In this document: in pieces, positions 13,110-26,166 of the stretch | Layout: every line of letters begins with the position of its first letter | Position numbering within the stretch: position 1 is the first letter of the stretch | From: Chrysemys picta bellii | Taxonomy: Eukaryota; Chordata; Testudines; Emydidae | Length of the DNA: 64,000 bases | Direction: 5' to 3' | Assembly (NCBI RefSeq): GCF_011386835.1 | Contig: NC_088795.1 | Coordinates: 118,375,434 to 118,439,433 of the forward strand | The notes under the pieces: generated by a model | Told to the model about the DNA's origin: nothing | The model's database searches: none | Seen by the model: the letters and a program-made list of their open reading frames with translations, nothing else | Translations under genes and position numbers: made by a program

Positions 13110-14521
13110 CAAAATTTCATTCACAGACTGAATTAAGAGCCTATTGTTTCTAGTATAAAAATCCCCTTTCAAATATGTTATGTTCATGTTGAAAAAAGTT
13201 CAAAAACTTAAAGAAAGTAGAAACCTGAATAAAGCCTGGACTCTTCACAACTCTGCAGAGGCCACAAATATAGACCCATGCACTTGAAAGATATCTAGAG
13301 ATTAGCCTTCCCTTTCCAATCCATTGATTGGGTCATTAGGAATTGCTACCCAATCTATACAGAGGGAGGCAAAAAGGAAAGGGATTTAAGTACTAAAACC
13401 TGCTCAGGTACACAGCTATTTTTAGTTATTCAGTAAGCACCAGGACTATTCTGTGTTATATGTTAGAACTTTTCTATGTTATATGTTAGAACTATGTTTA
13501 AGACATTTGGAACAGAAATTAATCTGAGAATTTTAATTCTTTCCCCTAGCATTCATATTCTTCACAATCCTTAGCTTTAGAGAAAGTTTGTTTTCCTTCA
13601 TTACAAGTCCTTTAGAAAAGAACAAATAAACCATGGTGCACAATCTGTATCTGAACCACTGAAGAAACACCCAGCAATACCTACAGGAGCATCAGTAGCT
13701 TCATTAAACTCAGGACAAAAAGAGTGTTCATCAACATTGAAATGTTCTTTGCAAATATTCACACAAACCGTAGCTAGTTTTATAAATAACTCAGCTTGAA
13801 TACCTGGTGCTTTAAGAAGAGGTGTTTTCAGGGAACAAAAACAAACACACAAAAAAGATTGGTCCTTTTGGTTTATGTAAGAGAGCCTTGTTGATTACAG
13901 GGATTATTTAAAAATAATAGCTACTGAACTATCAATATACAGATATATTTGTTACTCAGCATATTTAAACACATCATTGGCACCAGGCCTCCAGGAAACA
14001 TCTACACGTTTTAATAAATAATGTAAATGATAATTAGATAGGGGAAATTAATGTTTCCCATAGCACGGAGACACTCGAAATCTTCAAGGATAGTCAAGGA
14101 TTGCTAAATACTACACATACTTGTGTATAATATTTTGGGTTTAGAGTGAATCTGTTTCATTTACTTTTTATAAACACTGCTAATTACTATGCCTCAATGG
14201 TGAATTTGCCTGTTTGTTTTTGCATTGATTACATACTGGGACACAATGTAATATTTAGCCATTGCACATTAATTGCATATTTATGAATTACATCATGAGA
14301 TAATCACATAATTGTCATTCACATTATTAACTATTTATTGTTGCCAGTGTGATAGTCTAATATTTGTAGCAATTGGCTATAAAAATGGATTCATATCCAA
14401 AACACAACAATTAACTGACCGGAAAACAGCTAGAGGGAAAAAAATCAGAGAGACAGTTGACACAAAGTTAATAAAGTGTTAAGAACATTTTACTACCTGA
14501 TAATAAATACTATGGTAAACT

Positions 14522-14596
<75 letters not shown>

Positions 14597-16775
14597 TCAT
14601 GGAAGATCATACTTATTAATTCAAAAAACTGATTTAAAATCAATTTCTAAAATATATGTATTCTAATGTGGCTTTTATTATTCTGCTTGCTCTTTTTAGC
14701 TATACTATTTATGTCAGAATTTTTCTTAAAATGTGTAAAACTCTGGAAATTATATTTGTATATACTGTTTATAATTCTAGAAGGTTGTTAATTAAAGGTG
14801 TTATTTTTATGTAAATATATTCAATCCTAAAGTTTAGATCATAACTATCAGAGTAAAATGTTCATCTCAATAACTGAAAATATGCAGAAGTAAAATCTGA
14901 AATATTTGGCAATAACTGGTGGAAATTAGGATGCAATTTTGGATTTCTATACCAACGTTTTCACACATACTTTTACAGTATAATTGTGCATTACATGTTT
15001 GCAATTAATGTTTAGAAGATCAATAGGACTTATGACAGAGTAAATATATTTTCAGAACATGAAGATCTACAAAATAAATATTGTGTATATTAGTGGTGAT
15101 TCCCGTTGAGTCAAAACTAGTCAATTTGATTAATGTTGACATAATTTATGATGCAGAGTCTGTGCCCTGAAATATATAGATGATATTGCATACAAATATC
15201 TACATCTATTTTAGTACTCCATTTAATTGAATTAGATAGGTCTACATGCATATGAACCATCTAATTTCTGTATAGCTGCAGCAGCTTCATCTTCCCACAT
15301 GATTTAAGTATCACATATTATTTTCAAGTGATTAATCAAAACAGGAGAAGTGGCTAAATCATAATGAACTGAATTACACTGTAATTAGAACAAATCAGCT
15401 ATTAACTTATAGCTTCTTACCTTCATGTTTATAAGTCATTTCCTGGCAGCCAGAAAAATATAGGCACACCAGAGCACACAGACAGATAAAAAAAGAGAAA
15501 TATAAGACAAGAAGTATGTACTCCATTGTGCTGAAGAGTGAACACTTTCAGTTATAATCACAAATATAGCCTATTTAATAAAGCTTACAAAGCAGAAATT
15601 AGTCTTCAGAGTCCCACAGTTATGGGTAATTTTGTTGATTTCAAAGCAATGACTCCACTTTTCATTTTATCATTGTAATTCCATTCTACAGAAAAAAGCC
15701 TTTCCAGGATTTCATGGTTATTTCTCTGTCATATATTTAAAAAAACTGAAAAAAGCCCTGAACTAAAGTGAATCCTAAGCAGAAAAGAGACCTTTAAAAT
15801 ATTCTCATTACTTCAAGGAACCTGATGTCGCATGCAATTATTAAGAAATTTCTATCAGCTCCGGCTGCTTTTTCTCACCGAAGAAAATCTAGGAGGTTGA
15901 GTGTGTGCGGTGATTATATTTCTTCTCTGGGTACCCTGCACTCAGATCTTATAAAGCTCCACCCCACTGTGCTCCTCTTTACCTCTTAGAGACCTGAGCT
16001 GGTTGCCAGCAATGTTCTTCAGATTCATACATCCCCTGACAATTAGAAGACTGCTCAGCAAAAGCTACAGTAGCAACAGTAACCTGGTGCAATCTGAGCT
16101 TTAGAAACCAGCAGAAGAACTATAGTTGGGAAAAACAGACAAGTCTTTGGCATTTCCAAAAGCATGCCAGCTGAACTAAAACTACTCACACATGAGAAGA
16201 CTTTAAAGTCTACTGGAACAAGCAAGTAGACCATTTTTCCTATCGGATGTCTTAAGTACCACAATATGAATTTAATGTACTTTGTTCTAGCTGACAAGCA
16301 AAGCTGACTGTGGGCTATCAACATTAAAAAACAAACATGGAGGAGTTGTTGCTTCAGCACAACCTTTCCATGCTGAGAATTATGGAAGACAGAGCTTAAA
16401 AGGTACCATCTCAGGGAAAAAGAACAATTGTTTGGATGAGTACCTTCCCACCCATGAACATATACATCACCTATTTATGAATTAACAGGTTACAAAATTA
16501 AATCTTCACTGCACAGCAATCCTTCCAACCAATGTAGAAATGTTACATGTTTTCAGTATTCTGGAGTCAGCACTAACCAATAAATGGTTAATTTAATATC
16601 CCCAGTCCTTGTATTTAACAAATCTCTCTTTTTGCCCTTGGTCAGGGTTCTACTACTTGTTCCCTGATAGCGGCACAACTGAAGGTGCATTGGAGCCTGG
16701 TGCTTCACTCCACCTCAGGCTCCACCTCCAATGTCCTAACCAGTGAAATGACTGACTGCTTCAGGCTCATTCATC
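13110..16775. other. Intron, AT-rich, largely without recognisable transposons
   Basis: No coding exon or clear repeat family was found apart from the TA/CA tract at 14521-14594. The stretch 13980-15440 is notably AT-rich and free of recognised elements, unlike the rest of the intron. It could include conserved noncoding sequence, but nothing here proves it. Confidence 0.4.
14521..14594. repeat. (TA)n(CA)n compound microsatellite
   Basis: A run of TATATATATGTATATG... passes directly into about 19 CA units. Confidence 0.95.
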
Positions 16776-16783
16776 TGTGTCAC

Positions 16784-17006
16784 CAGGGCCAGCTCCAGGC
16801 ACCAGCTTAACAAGCAGGTGCTTGGGGCGGCCAAGGGACAGGGGCAGCACCTGCAGCAATTCGGGGGCGGCAGGTACCTCGCGCCCTCTAGGAGCGAAGG
16901 ACCTGCCGCTGAACTGCCGCCGCCGATCGCGGCTTTTTTTTTTTTCCCAATTGCTGCCGCCAATCGCAGAAATGCTGGGGCGGCAGAAATGCTGGAGCAG
17001 GCCCTG
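16784..17006. mobile_element. hAT-type MITE
   Basis: Termini CAGGGCCAGCTCC... and ...GCAGGCCCTG are inverted. Exact 8-bp duplications TGTGTCAC sit at 16776-16783 and 17007-17014. The left 50 bp (GGCACCAGCTTAACAAGC, GGTGCTTGGGGCGGCC) is related to the inverted right end of the element at 6506-7446. The interior differs and contains a T11-T14 run and CTGCCGCCGCCGATCGC. It has no coding capacity. Confidence 0.88.
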
Positions 17007-17014
17007 TGTGTCAC

Positions 17015-20000
17015 TATTCCCTCAGAGCTACTTATAGTGCTCAGGTGGCGCCTCGCTTAGACCTTTACCATGGGCCTTCTTTTGGCTTCTCCAACCACTT
17101 CTTCCTACATCTTCCCCTGGTCCCTTTCATGTAAGACCTTTCCATGTAAGCCCCTCACAGGTTCTTGCCAAGTCCTCTGGCCTGGGCACTGTCGAGAGCC
17201 TTTTCTAAAGCCTTTCTTTGCCCCTGGTCTTTCTCAGACTGAAACAAAGCCAGCCCTTTTTGTGGCAGATACCACTTTCCAACTTACATGCATCTGAATG
17301 TATTCACATGACCCTTCTCAGTAAGGTGCTCCCTCTAGTCAGATGCTTTACTTGAGGTTTCCCCATTTCCCTTGTTCAGGGAAAGCTGGACACAGAAGGA
17401 AGAAGGTCCACCTCCGCCCGCGCCACCCCCCCGCCCATAGGCTAGTTCATGCTGTGAGCTGTAGGTTATTATACTGAATGATTCTCAGAAGAGCCAGGCA
17501 CAAATACTTTATTTTCCCCAAAATAAATCTTAGTAAATTTCCACCAGTGTCAGCCCTCCGTAATCAACACAGCCATCCTGATAATTACTTCTATTATTGT
17601 ACACCTATGTTATCACGGTCCGCTATGGATACAAATAGCCAGTCCATCTGACAGACAAAGCCACAAACTAATTTTCATCAGTACTGAACTCTTTCTGGGT
17701 TTCCACATTCACATTGTTCTAAACAACATCTTTGCTTTTATTTTCAGTTCACAGTGTTTGAAATTTGAGTGCTATCAACAGATTAAGTGTCAGATGCTGT
17801 TCTGTCGATATTGACTTATTTTTTTAGCCTTCATTCTGAGACAAAATTGATTTTATCAGCATGTTTGTGTCTGACTTGTTGAGCTTGGGTCTGGAAAGCA
17901 ATTTCAAATCAATCCAGTCTGCCTATGTTTATCTTAGCTTCGCTTATTTTTCTAAACTGTTGAAATAAAAGTTTTGTGGGAGATCCATCTTGCTTGCTTT
18001 GCTGTTGAGCTGATTTCTATTAATCTTGCTGGACTTGACTATTTAGTTACCAATTCTAAAACATTCCAGATTACTTGTCCCTGAAACCTGGGAATTGAGA
18101 CAAAAGCATAGGCTGACGGCCAGTTACAGTCCTCAGATGTATGCATAAAACACTCATTAAATTAATTTACTTCAGGACAAAGTTTTGGCTCTTAGTGAAT
18201 TTCACAGGCAGCTTGTCAGATCTACATTAGATCTTTGAGACTCGCGTGCCTTAAGTGGTAGTTGAGCTACTATGGTTCCCATTTACAGTGAGAGTTCTAC
18301 TCAAGATACAACACCACAAGGAAAAACCACGGCAAATCTAATGTGTCTTTAAAAATCAGTTTAGTCTAATCAGGAATGACAGACACTAAAATACATTAAC
18401 CATAATTGTACGGTGATTCCTCTGCATCACTACAGGGCAGTTTGGGTGCCCTAACTGCATTTCCAGAACTTGAGATGTTTGGATTACTTTTAGGGTTAAT
18501 CCTAACTCTGAATTTCCTGAAATTATAATGCTTTTTTCTGTGATAATTACAACATCTCTGTATTACATTTTCCCAATGTACTTTCAACCTTAACTCTATC
18601 AATGTAGTTTTTTTTCCCTCTAGGAATTAAAGAGAGTGGAACAAAAATTATATACAAATGTAGGGCTTGACCCTGCATCCTTCACTCAAATAATTTTATA
18701 CAGAACATGGAAGATACAGTCTTCTGATATTACATAGTTTCCTTCTAGTTACAACTTCATCCTTCATTACTTGAAGTCTGTCAGACAAAAGTAACCTAAT
18801 CAAACACACCATAGGTGGCCTAGAGTCTAAAAACTAGTCTGTGATCTAACCATAAATGATTAATTTGAAGTACATGATCTCCCACTAGCAACAGAAACGT
18901 GCAAACATTTACAAGAAAGTATTTACATTTTAAAGGCATAAATCAACATTGCAATGCCACTTGTAGCTAAGGGGGGGAAAAAAACTTGTTTTTTATTTCT
19001 TCCATAATTCAAAGCAATAACACTATCTATATAGAAATTGCAACGCAGACATGGGAAAGAGGGCTCCTTCAATAGTGTCTTTCCGCTTTATAAAAACTTA
19101 TTATTAGCATGTTGCGTTATTCCCTTATTCTTTTTGACCTCCTTACTAAAGCCAAACCATATCATGAACTGAGGGGCTAAAAACTCTGACTTCATGTCCA
19201 TTACTATGCAGGAAGCTTGGAAGGAAGCTAGACGGTTTGCCAGGATTAGACTTCTGAAGTTATTGTTGACAGCATTTAAGCTTCTTCGATGAATGCTGCA
19301 CGAATTAAAAATAGCCTACAGGTTACATGACAATATGGGCACCTAGAACATTTGCAAACCTATTCTTGAGGACTTGAAGGCATCAAACCCTTAGAGCCTT
19401 TGGACGTTCATGCTTTTATTTATGGGTTTTAAGTCAAACTGGTGAAATTTTGTTCAATTTTTTTTAAAATAAAAAGTGGACAATTTTTCAAAACCATACA
19501 TTTTCACCCAAAATACCTGCTTATATTCACATTTTCCACTGTTTCAAATGAGAAAACAAAAAACACTGATTTTCAGTTATTAATTTCCTCCAGTTTTTCC
19601 CTTTTCTCTCCATTTTTCAGTGGCAAAATGAAAAAAGAAACAAAGAGAGGGAAGGGGGCAGGGAGAAGGAGACAAAGCAGGAAAAACAAAAAACATTTAT
19701 ATTTTTGCTTTTTCCCCCCCCACCTCAAAAAAAAAATCAGAAAATTTAACAATTTACCAAAAAGCACACTTACCACTTTTTGACAAGCTCTACAGTGAGC
19801 CGAACAAGCATCTTCTCTCTCTTCCTTGGGTTATCCTTTCTCATGAGATCTGCCTCCTTCCACACATCTGTTTCCTCAATCCCCAGAATTCCTTCCCACA
19901 CAGGAAGCACCAAAAGAGTCAGCATCTCCTCCTCTAAAATCAGGTAGAGAATTTCCTGCTCCCTCAACCTAGTTCCCAGGAGCGGGGCACACTTCACCCT

Positions 20001-20321
20001 TTTGTTTAGCTGGCTTTTCTTTGCGTCTCTATCTAGTGCAGCATGCCACACATCTCCTAGTGTCCCTTGGCCTGCAAACAGGCAGAACCAGTCAGAATTT
20101 ATCATGGAAGATCAGACTTGGTCCATTCCCTCACCAGCTACAAACCCTCCCTTCCCTTCTCCTGCCACATTATCCCATGTGAATATGTTGAATTTATGGG
20201 GAAACTTTCAAAATCAGCAGCTTTGAAAGGTCTGGTCAAGCATGCCCCATTAGCAGCTAATTTAAATAGTAATGTAAAAACATCTTCTAGGAAGTGAATG
20301 AAATTTAAGAAACTACATAAA
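17015..20321. other. Intron, no gene seen
   Basis: Mixed unique-looking sequence with no exon or assigned repeat. A pyrimidine/purine-rich patch lies at 19570-19740. ORFs in this stretch have no recognisable protein content. Confidence 0.4.
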
Positions 20322-20938
20322 TGATCATCATCATGTTCGCATTACACCTCAGGCATTTAGGGCAGCGACGAAGCTCCCCCACTCCTGTTTCTGGCAAGTC
20401 TTTCAATGATTCCCCAGCTGTGCCCCAGGTTTTTTAGCTCAGCTTCCACAGCTCTTAGCCATGTTGTTTTCGGGTGGCCTCATTTTTGCTTGCCTTCAGG
20501 TGTCCATCTTATTGCTACTCTGGTGATGGAATCAGTTTCCATCCAAAGCATATGGCCAATCCATCTCCAGTGCTTCCTGGCAATGATGGTGCTCATATTC
20601 TCTTGACTGCACTGTGACAATGGATCTTGGTTTGAGATAGTTCTGGGTCAAATGATACAGAGGATTTTTCTGAGGCAGGCTGTATGGAATGAAGACATTT
20701 TGGACACGTCATACTTTCTTATTCCCCAGCATTCTGCACTATAAAGTAATGTTGAAAGTATGCAGCTCTGATAAATCTTGAGTTTGGTTTTGGCATTGTA
20801 TTTTGATGATTTCCAGACTGTAATTTAAGCTCCTGAAGGTGTTCCTGGCTTTATTGATTTTGTTCCGCATGTCCTGGCTGATGGTGCTGCCCAAGTATGT
20901 GAATGTTTCTACATTGGTGAGAACATAATCCTCTATCT
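20322..20938 (-). mobile_element. RTE (BovB-like) LINE, 3' part
   Basis: In broken minus-strand frames the C-terminal RTE polyprotein is readable: TNVETFTYLGSTISQDM, GHPKTTWLRAVEAELKNLGH and LARNRSGGASSLP. It ends in a short ATGATGATG-type tail (plus-strand CATCATCATG, near 20325). It continues at 21687 on the far side of a solo LTR. Stops and frameshifts show it is dead. Confidence 0.85.
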
Positions 20939-21686
20939 TGTGATAGACCCAGGCCAGTTGGGTACAGCAGAATAGCAGAAGGCAGATATACTGGCCACTG
21001 GATTAACAGTTTTCTGTTCCCTGACTGACCAGAGCAGGGGCTGCTCCAGGCTAATGAGAACACCTGACTCCAATTAACCTGCAAAGAGTCAGGTGAGGCC
21101 ATTAAGCTAATGTGACCACCTGACTCTAATTAAGGCCCGCTGATACTATAAAAAGGGCTCATTCCTGTCAGGCAGAGGGGAGACAGAGGAGAGGAAGTGC
21201 GGCTGAAGGGCTGGTTAATGAAGACCCCCTCAAGTTATTGATAAGGGAGCCCTAAGGTAAGGGTGAAGAAGGGAGAAGCAGGAGAGCTGTGGAGAAGTAG
21301 CCCAAGGAAATGTAGCAACTCTGGCAGTGAAAGGTTGGCTGCCAACAGCTGTTACCATTAGGGTCCCTGGGCCGGAACCCGGAGTAGAGGGCAGTCCCGG
21401 GTTCCCCCCAACCCACCACTACAGGAACACCTCCTAGGAGAGGAAGTCAGGCCCCTGTCAGGACAGGAGGCTAAACTGTTCTAAAACAAGCCCCTAGGGA
21501 CAACAGAGACTGTGGGAGTTCTCTCACCAACCTCCTTGCTGGCTTATGATGAAAAGGGCTCAGTAGACTGTAACCCTGGCCCTAGAAAGAGAAGGGCTAT
21601 GTGGAGGGTCACAGTGAGCCACTGAGGCTAGCATATACCACCTAGAAGCACAGGACCCACAGGGGCAAGGTCAGAGCTCTGCCACA
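20939..21686 (+). mobile_element. Solo LTR inserted in the RTE LINE
   Basis: The element is 748 bp, starting TGTGATAGACCC and ending TCTGCCACA (TGTG/CACA inverted ends, TG...CA). A 4-bp target duplication ATCT sits at 20935-20938 and 21687-21690. A TATA box, TATAAAAAG, lies at 21147-21155, which sets the plus orientation. The presumed U3 upstream has a 28-bp direct repeat (21050-21077 and 21106-21133, three mismatches). No internal coding region is present. The 4-bp duplication fits Ty3/gypsy or a gammaretrovirus-like LTR; I cannot decide between them. Removing the LTR and one ATCT leaves the surrounding RTE frame open across the join, supporting these exact borders. Confidence 0.8.
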
Positions 21687-24280
21687 ATCTGTACTGGTGA
21701 TGGTGAGGCAATATTAAAGGTCATGAGATAAGTCTTACTGTGGTTGATTTTCAGTAAAATTTGCTGGCTGAATGCATTGAGTCAAGTTGCTTTTTCTTGT
21801 ATATGGTGTTGGGTATGTGATAGGACAGCAAGATCATCTGCGAAGTCTCATCTTCAAGGGATGAGAAGGGTGTCCATTTAATGCCTCTTGTCATGTCTTC
21901 TGTTGTACTCTGCATTACCCAGTCGATGGCAATGCTGAAAAGGATTGCAGACATGACACACCTCGATGTACTCCTGTTTTGACTTCAAAACTGAGGTCAC
22001 TGTGATCAACACTGCATGTAAAGTTGATGATGTTGATTATACAGAGAGGGATTTCATATGCCTGCAGAATGTGCCATAGGCTGGTCCTGTGAATGCTATC
22101 AAAAGCCTTCTCAAAAGTCTATGAAGTTTATGTAGAGTTGCCGTTGCCATTCTAAGCATTGTTCTATTATGTTTCGTAGAGTGAAGATCTGGGCTGTGCA
22201 TCCACGCCCTTTCCGAAAATCAGCTTGCTCTTTACTGAGAATGCGATCAACTGCCTCTGATATATGCTGGACTATGATCTTACATAATACTTTGCTTGGC
22301 ACAGATAAAAGTGTGATACTACACCAATTATTACAAATACTGAGAGTTCCTTTCTTTGGTATCTTCACTATAACCCCATTGGTCCACTCATCTGGCACTT
22401 TTTCCCTTTCCCAGGCTGATGTAAATAGAGGTGCCGGGACTGATGCTGCTAACTCAGGATTTACCTTGGATAATTCTGCATTCAAGTTATCCTTGCCAGA
22501 AGATTTCCCATTTTGTAAGGATTTGATGGCTTGAATGATCTCTTCCTTAGGTGGGGTGTCTGTGTCGATATCAAGATCTTCTTCTGCCTCCTGTATGTTT
22601 GCTTCCTCTTTAGGTGGCTCTCTGTTCAGCAATTCTTTGAAATGCTCTGTCCAGCGCATTTATTGTTTTTTTTCTGTTGTTAGTAGATGGCCTTATTTGT
22701 CCCTGATGAGAGTGTTTGTTGGTGTCTGCCATTTACCACTGATAAGCCGTGTCATTTTGTAGATGGCTCCTTGTTCACCATGAGCAGCTGCATCCCTGTT
22801 TGTGTTGCCAGATTATCAATATAATGTTGTTTGTCCATTCTCACAAGGCGTTTGACCTCCTGGTGTGCCTTGCTATACTGCTCGTGATATTTGTCCTTTA
22901 GCTTCTGGGATTTTGTATCAAACTTTTTTCTTCGGGGCTCGTCTGGTTTCTATGGCGTTCCATGTGCTGGATGTAATCCACTCCTTCCTTCTCTTCTGCC
23001 CGTAGCCTAGACAGGCTTCACTGCTCTGTTTATAAATTGCTGTTACTTTGTCCCACTTCTTGTTGATCTCCTCATCTGCATTCCCCTCTGCTTCATCAAG
23101 GTCTGCAAGTGCCTGAAACCTGTTCTTTAACTGCAGAATGAAGGCTTTCTGTATTTCAGGGGACTTTAGCTTGTCACTGTCATAACGTCTATGTCCCTTG
23201 TTTGGTGGACTCACACGTCTCAATTTTAGCTTGATGGAGGCTGTCACCAGGTGGTGGTCACTGCCAACATCTGCTCCCCTTCTCACTTTCACATCTGTCA
23301 GTAAGCATAGCCATTTGCTGTTGATAATCATATGGTCAAACTGGTTCTTATCTCTGCAATTTGGAGAACACCATGTCAGCTTATGAATTTCACGATGCTG
23401 AAATAGGGTTCACCGATGACTAGGGTCATTCATATTGCAGAAATCAACAAGTCTCTCTCCGTTTTCATTCATGGTGCCACACCCATGTCTTCCCATTGCT
23501 CTGTCATTGTTTGTGTTGTCCTTACGAACCTTGGCATTCAGGTCTCCCATGATGATAGTTAGGTTGTGGCATGGTACTCTCTCTAACTCTGCCTGCAATG
23601 TAAGGTGGAATTTGTCCTTTACTTCTTCATCACTGCCATTTGTCAGAGCATAGCACTGAATCAGGGTGACACTGTGTTTCACTTTCAGTCTGGCTCTCAT
23701 AAGTCTCCTGATGATGGTCTTCCATTCAAGCAGGGAATGCTCCACTCCCTTCTTCAAAAGGATGGCAACACTCTCATGGTGTTGTCCATCATCCCGTCCA
23801 GAATACAGCGAAGTTTTTCCCAAGGCTGTTGTTAAGCCTTCTGTCCTGTCCAGCTGCTCTTGCTGACACCAAGGATGTGTAAGCTATAGTGTCTCATCTC
23901 TGCTGTGATCTGAGCTAGCTTCCCTGTTTCGTACATTGTCTGTACATTCCAAAAACCAAGTTTGGTTTTTGTCTTGGTGTTGAGCACTTCAGTCTTCATG
24001 CCAGTGGCTTCATACAGGTTATTCATACTCCTGAAGGTCATCACACACAGTAATGGTCAATTTCTCCATCACTGTTTCCATAACAAATTTTGATTTTTTA
24101 CGGGACAGGATTGTTAGCCCTGTGCCTAACCCCCAAACCGGAGGTCGAGGGTGTCTGTTTTGTCTGGCCCCTCCTCCACAGACCAATCCAGCATGGTTGA
24201 ACCTATCATGAGCAAAAAGACTGCACGACACAGACTCTGGGGATCGTTAGAGCACACAAGCTGTCCCACCACCACAAGGC
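21687..24280 (-). mobile_element. RTE (BovB-like) LINE, 5' and central part
   Basis: Read from about 24280 downward. A 5' UTR/leader contains ACAGGGCTAACAATCCTGTC. The endonuclease comes next (KLGFWNVQTMYETGKLAQI; IIMGDLNAKV; GSDHHLVTASIKLKL, with the GDLNAKV and SDHH catalytic blocks), spread over several frames between 24044 and 22918. The reverse transcriptase follows (22659-22111: NWCSITLLSVPSKVL, QADFRKGRGCTAQIFTLRNI). The FADD catalytic box lies at 21833-21844 in yet another frame. With the 3' piece it is roughly 3.2 kb and close to full length, but at least five frame breaks make it inactive. Confidence 0.88.
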
Positions 24281-25249
24281 ACGGACACCAGAGGACATAA
24301 AACTACATAAAATTTATTCATAATCACTCAATGTCCAAGTGAAACTGTCCAAAATAAAATGAAAAATCTCACTGTAATCTCTGCAAAAGTCAATCAACAA
24401 CTGTGCTATGACATGGTCAGAACAAAAGGAGAACAACAGAGTTTTTGTTGGAATAATGAGGGCTAAGCCACACCAAACCTCATTTGCTTTCTGAGTCAAA
24501 TTGTTCCAAATCTGATTTTGACTAGCCAGAGTAAACAGATGGCAGCACCCACAATATGCTATGCACATTCCAGATAGAGTAACAGGCATTAGAGAAGGCG
24601 CAAGGAAAGGGTGCCATGTAAAGTGAGTCAAGGTGGTTTTACTATGTTTTGGTAATACATGATTATATTAACACAGGATTTTTCCAATAATTAAAGTATT
24701 GTAGAAGCTGGCAGCCCATTTGTTTCCTTCATTACTGATATTCCTAGTGTCACATAATATGGCTATCACCATCTCATTAAAAGAAAATGAAAGTAGTAAA
24801 TTACTTTTAATAAAAACAAGTATTTTATAATCCCAAAGACTACAGTTTAAAACTGTGTTAGGGCTCTTCATTGTACAATATTATAGTATTTTAATATCAA
24901 ACATATGATCAGATACAAAAATATTAATTTTATTTTTAAAGGGCCCCACTTTTATCTCTGCCACAGATGAACATCCAAGTATGTTATGATGAGCATGAAT
25001 GATACAGATCTGCTATAACCTCACCCTAGATCAGACTTTTGCAAGACTTATGGATTTCTTTGAAACTATTCTTTCTGTATAATACAAATGCAATATTCTG
25101 AACACTGTTTAAAAATATTTCTAGTGAGCTACAGAACCAAAAATATATCTGAAGTCGTTCTTTCAGAACCTAGACACTATAAAACAAAGTAATAAAAAGT
25201 GCCACCATGAGGACATAATGAGTATGCCATCAAGAACACACTATAAATA
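24281..25249. other. Intron, no gene seen
   Basis: AT-rich intron between the RTE LINE and the mariner-like MITE. No exon or repeat family was recognised. Confidence 0.4.
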
Positions 25250-25579
25250 AGGCTAAGATTTTGTCATGGGTTTTTTTTAGTAAAAGCCACAGACAGGTCA
25301 TGGGCAATAATGAAAAATTCACACAAGCCTGTGATCTTTTACTAAAAATATCCATGACAAAATGGGGAGCCTGGGCATCTACCAGTGGGCTGGGAGCTCC
25401 AGGGGCCCCCCCCACCACCCGTGGGGGCTCAGAGCTCCAGGGTCCCCCTTGCCGCCTGTGGCTGCCAGGAGCTGTGCGGGCCTGCCACTGCCTGGGGCGG
25501 TGGGGGTACACCCAGCACCCTGCCTCCGCAGGTCTTTGGAAGTCACGATTCTGTGACTTCCACAACTAAATCACAGCCT
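25250..25579. mobile_element. Mariner-like MITE
   Basis: Termini AGGCTAAGATTTTGTCA... and ...AATCACAGCCT lie next to TA at 25248-25249 and 25580-25581. The left end carries TTTTTTAGTAAAAGCCA and ACAGGTCATGG, the inverted counterpart of the right end of the element at 3722-4384, so both belong to one family in opposite orientation. A GC-rich core with CCCGTGGGGGC explains the spurious ORFs. Confidence 0.65.
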
Positions 25580-25699
25580 TAACTACAAAGCAAGTGTTAT
25601 TTCAATGTACAGCAGAACCACAGTAATTCTCACTTCTACTAACCCACAAATGTGCAGTATGTACACACACATACACACACACTTGTTAGCAACTAGCTT

Positions 25700-25795
25700 T
25701 TCAGGCAAAAATCTGTCTGGGGATTGGTCCTGCTTTGAGCAGGGGGTTGGACTAGATGACCTCCTGAGGTCCCTTCCAACCCTGATATTCTATGA
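25700..25795 (+). mobile_element. 5'-truncated tRNA/CR1-tail SINE fragment
   Basis: It contains CAAAAATCTGTCTGGGG, found in the SINE at 34415-34604 but not in the CR1 LINEs. The shared CR1 3' end follows: GTTGGACTAGATGACCTCCT ... CCTGATATTCTATGA. It is therefore a SINE remnant rather than a LINE remnant. Confidence 0.8.
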
Positions 25796-26017
25796 AAGAT
25801 TTTATAGTATATTTCATTACTTAAAAAATATATTACTACAATAAAACTACCATTGACTTTGAAAGTATACACTAAAACAAAATCTACCATTGTCTAAATA
25901 AATGAATACCACATGTTTTGTTGTTTCATTTTTGCATTCCAGTTCAAATTAGTTATGCTCCATTTTACTACCTATACATCAAATACTGTTCAAGTTAAAT
26001 TTCTAAAAACATATAGG

Positions 26018-26166
26018 CCTACATTTTCAAATGTGACTAGTAATTTGGGGCATCCAACTTATGACACCTTAAAAGGGCCTGATTTTTAGGAAGTGCTAAG
26101 CACCATCCCCCAGAAAAATCAGATCCCTTTTAAAGTTGCCTCAAGTCATGTTTGAAAATTCAGGAG
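26018..26166. mobile_element. Fold-back MITE-like repeat
   Basis: The left arm TTTTCAAATGTGACTAGTAA ... CACCTTAAAAGGGCCTGATT is matched in inverse by AATCAGATCCCTTTTAAAG ... GTCATGTTTGAAAAT. I know this as an abundant reptile palindromic repeat; its class is uncertain. Confidence 0.55.
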
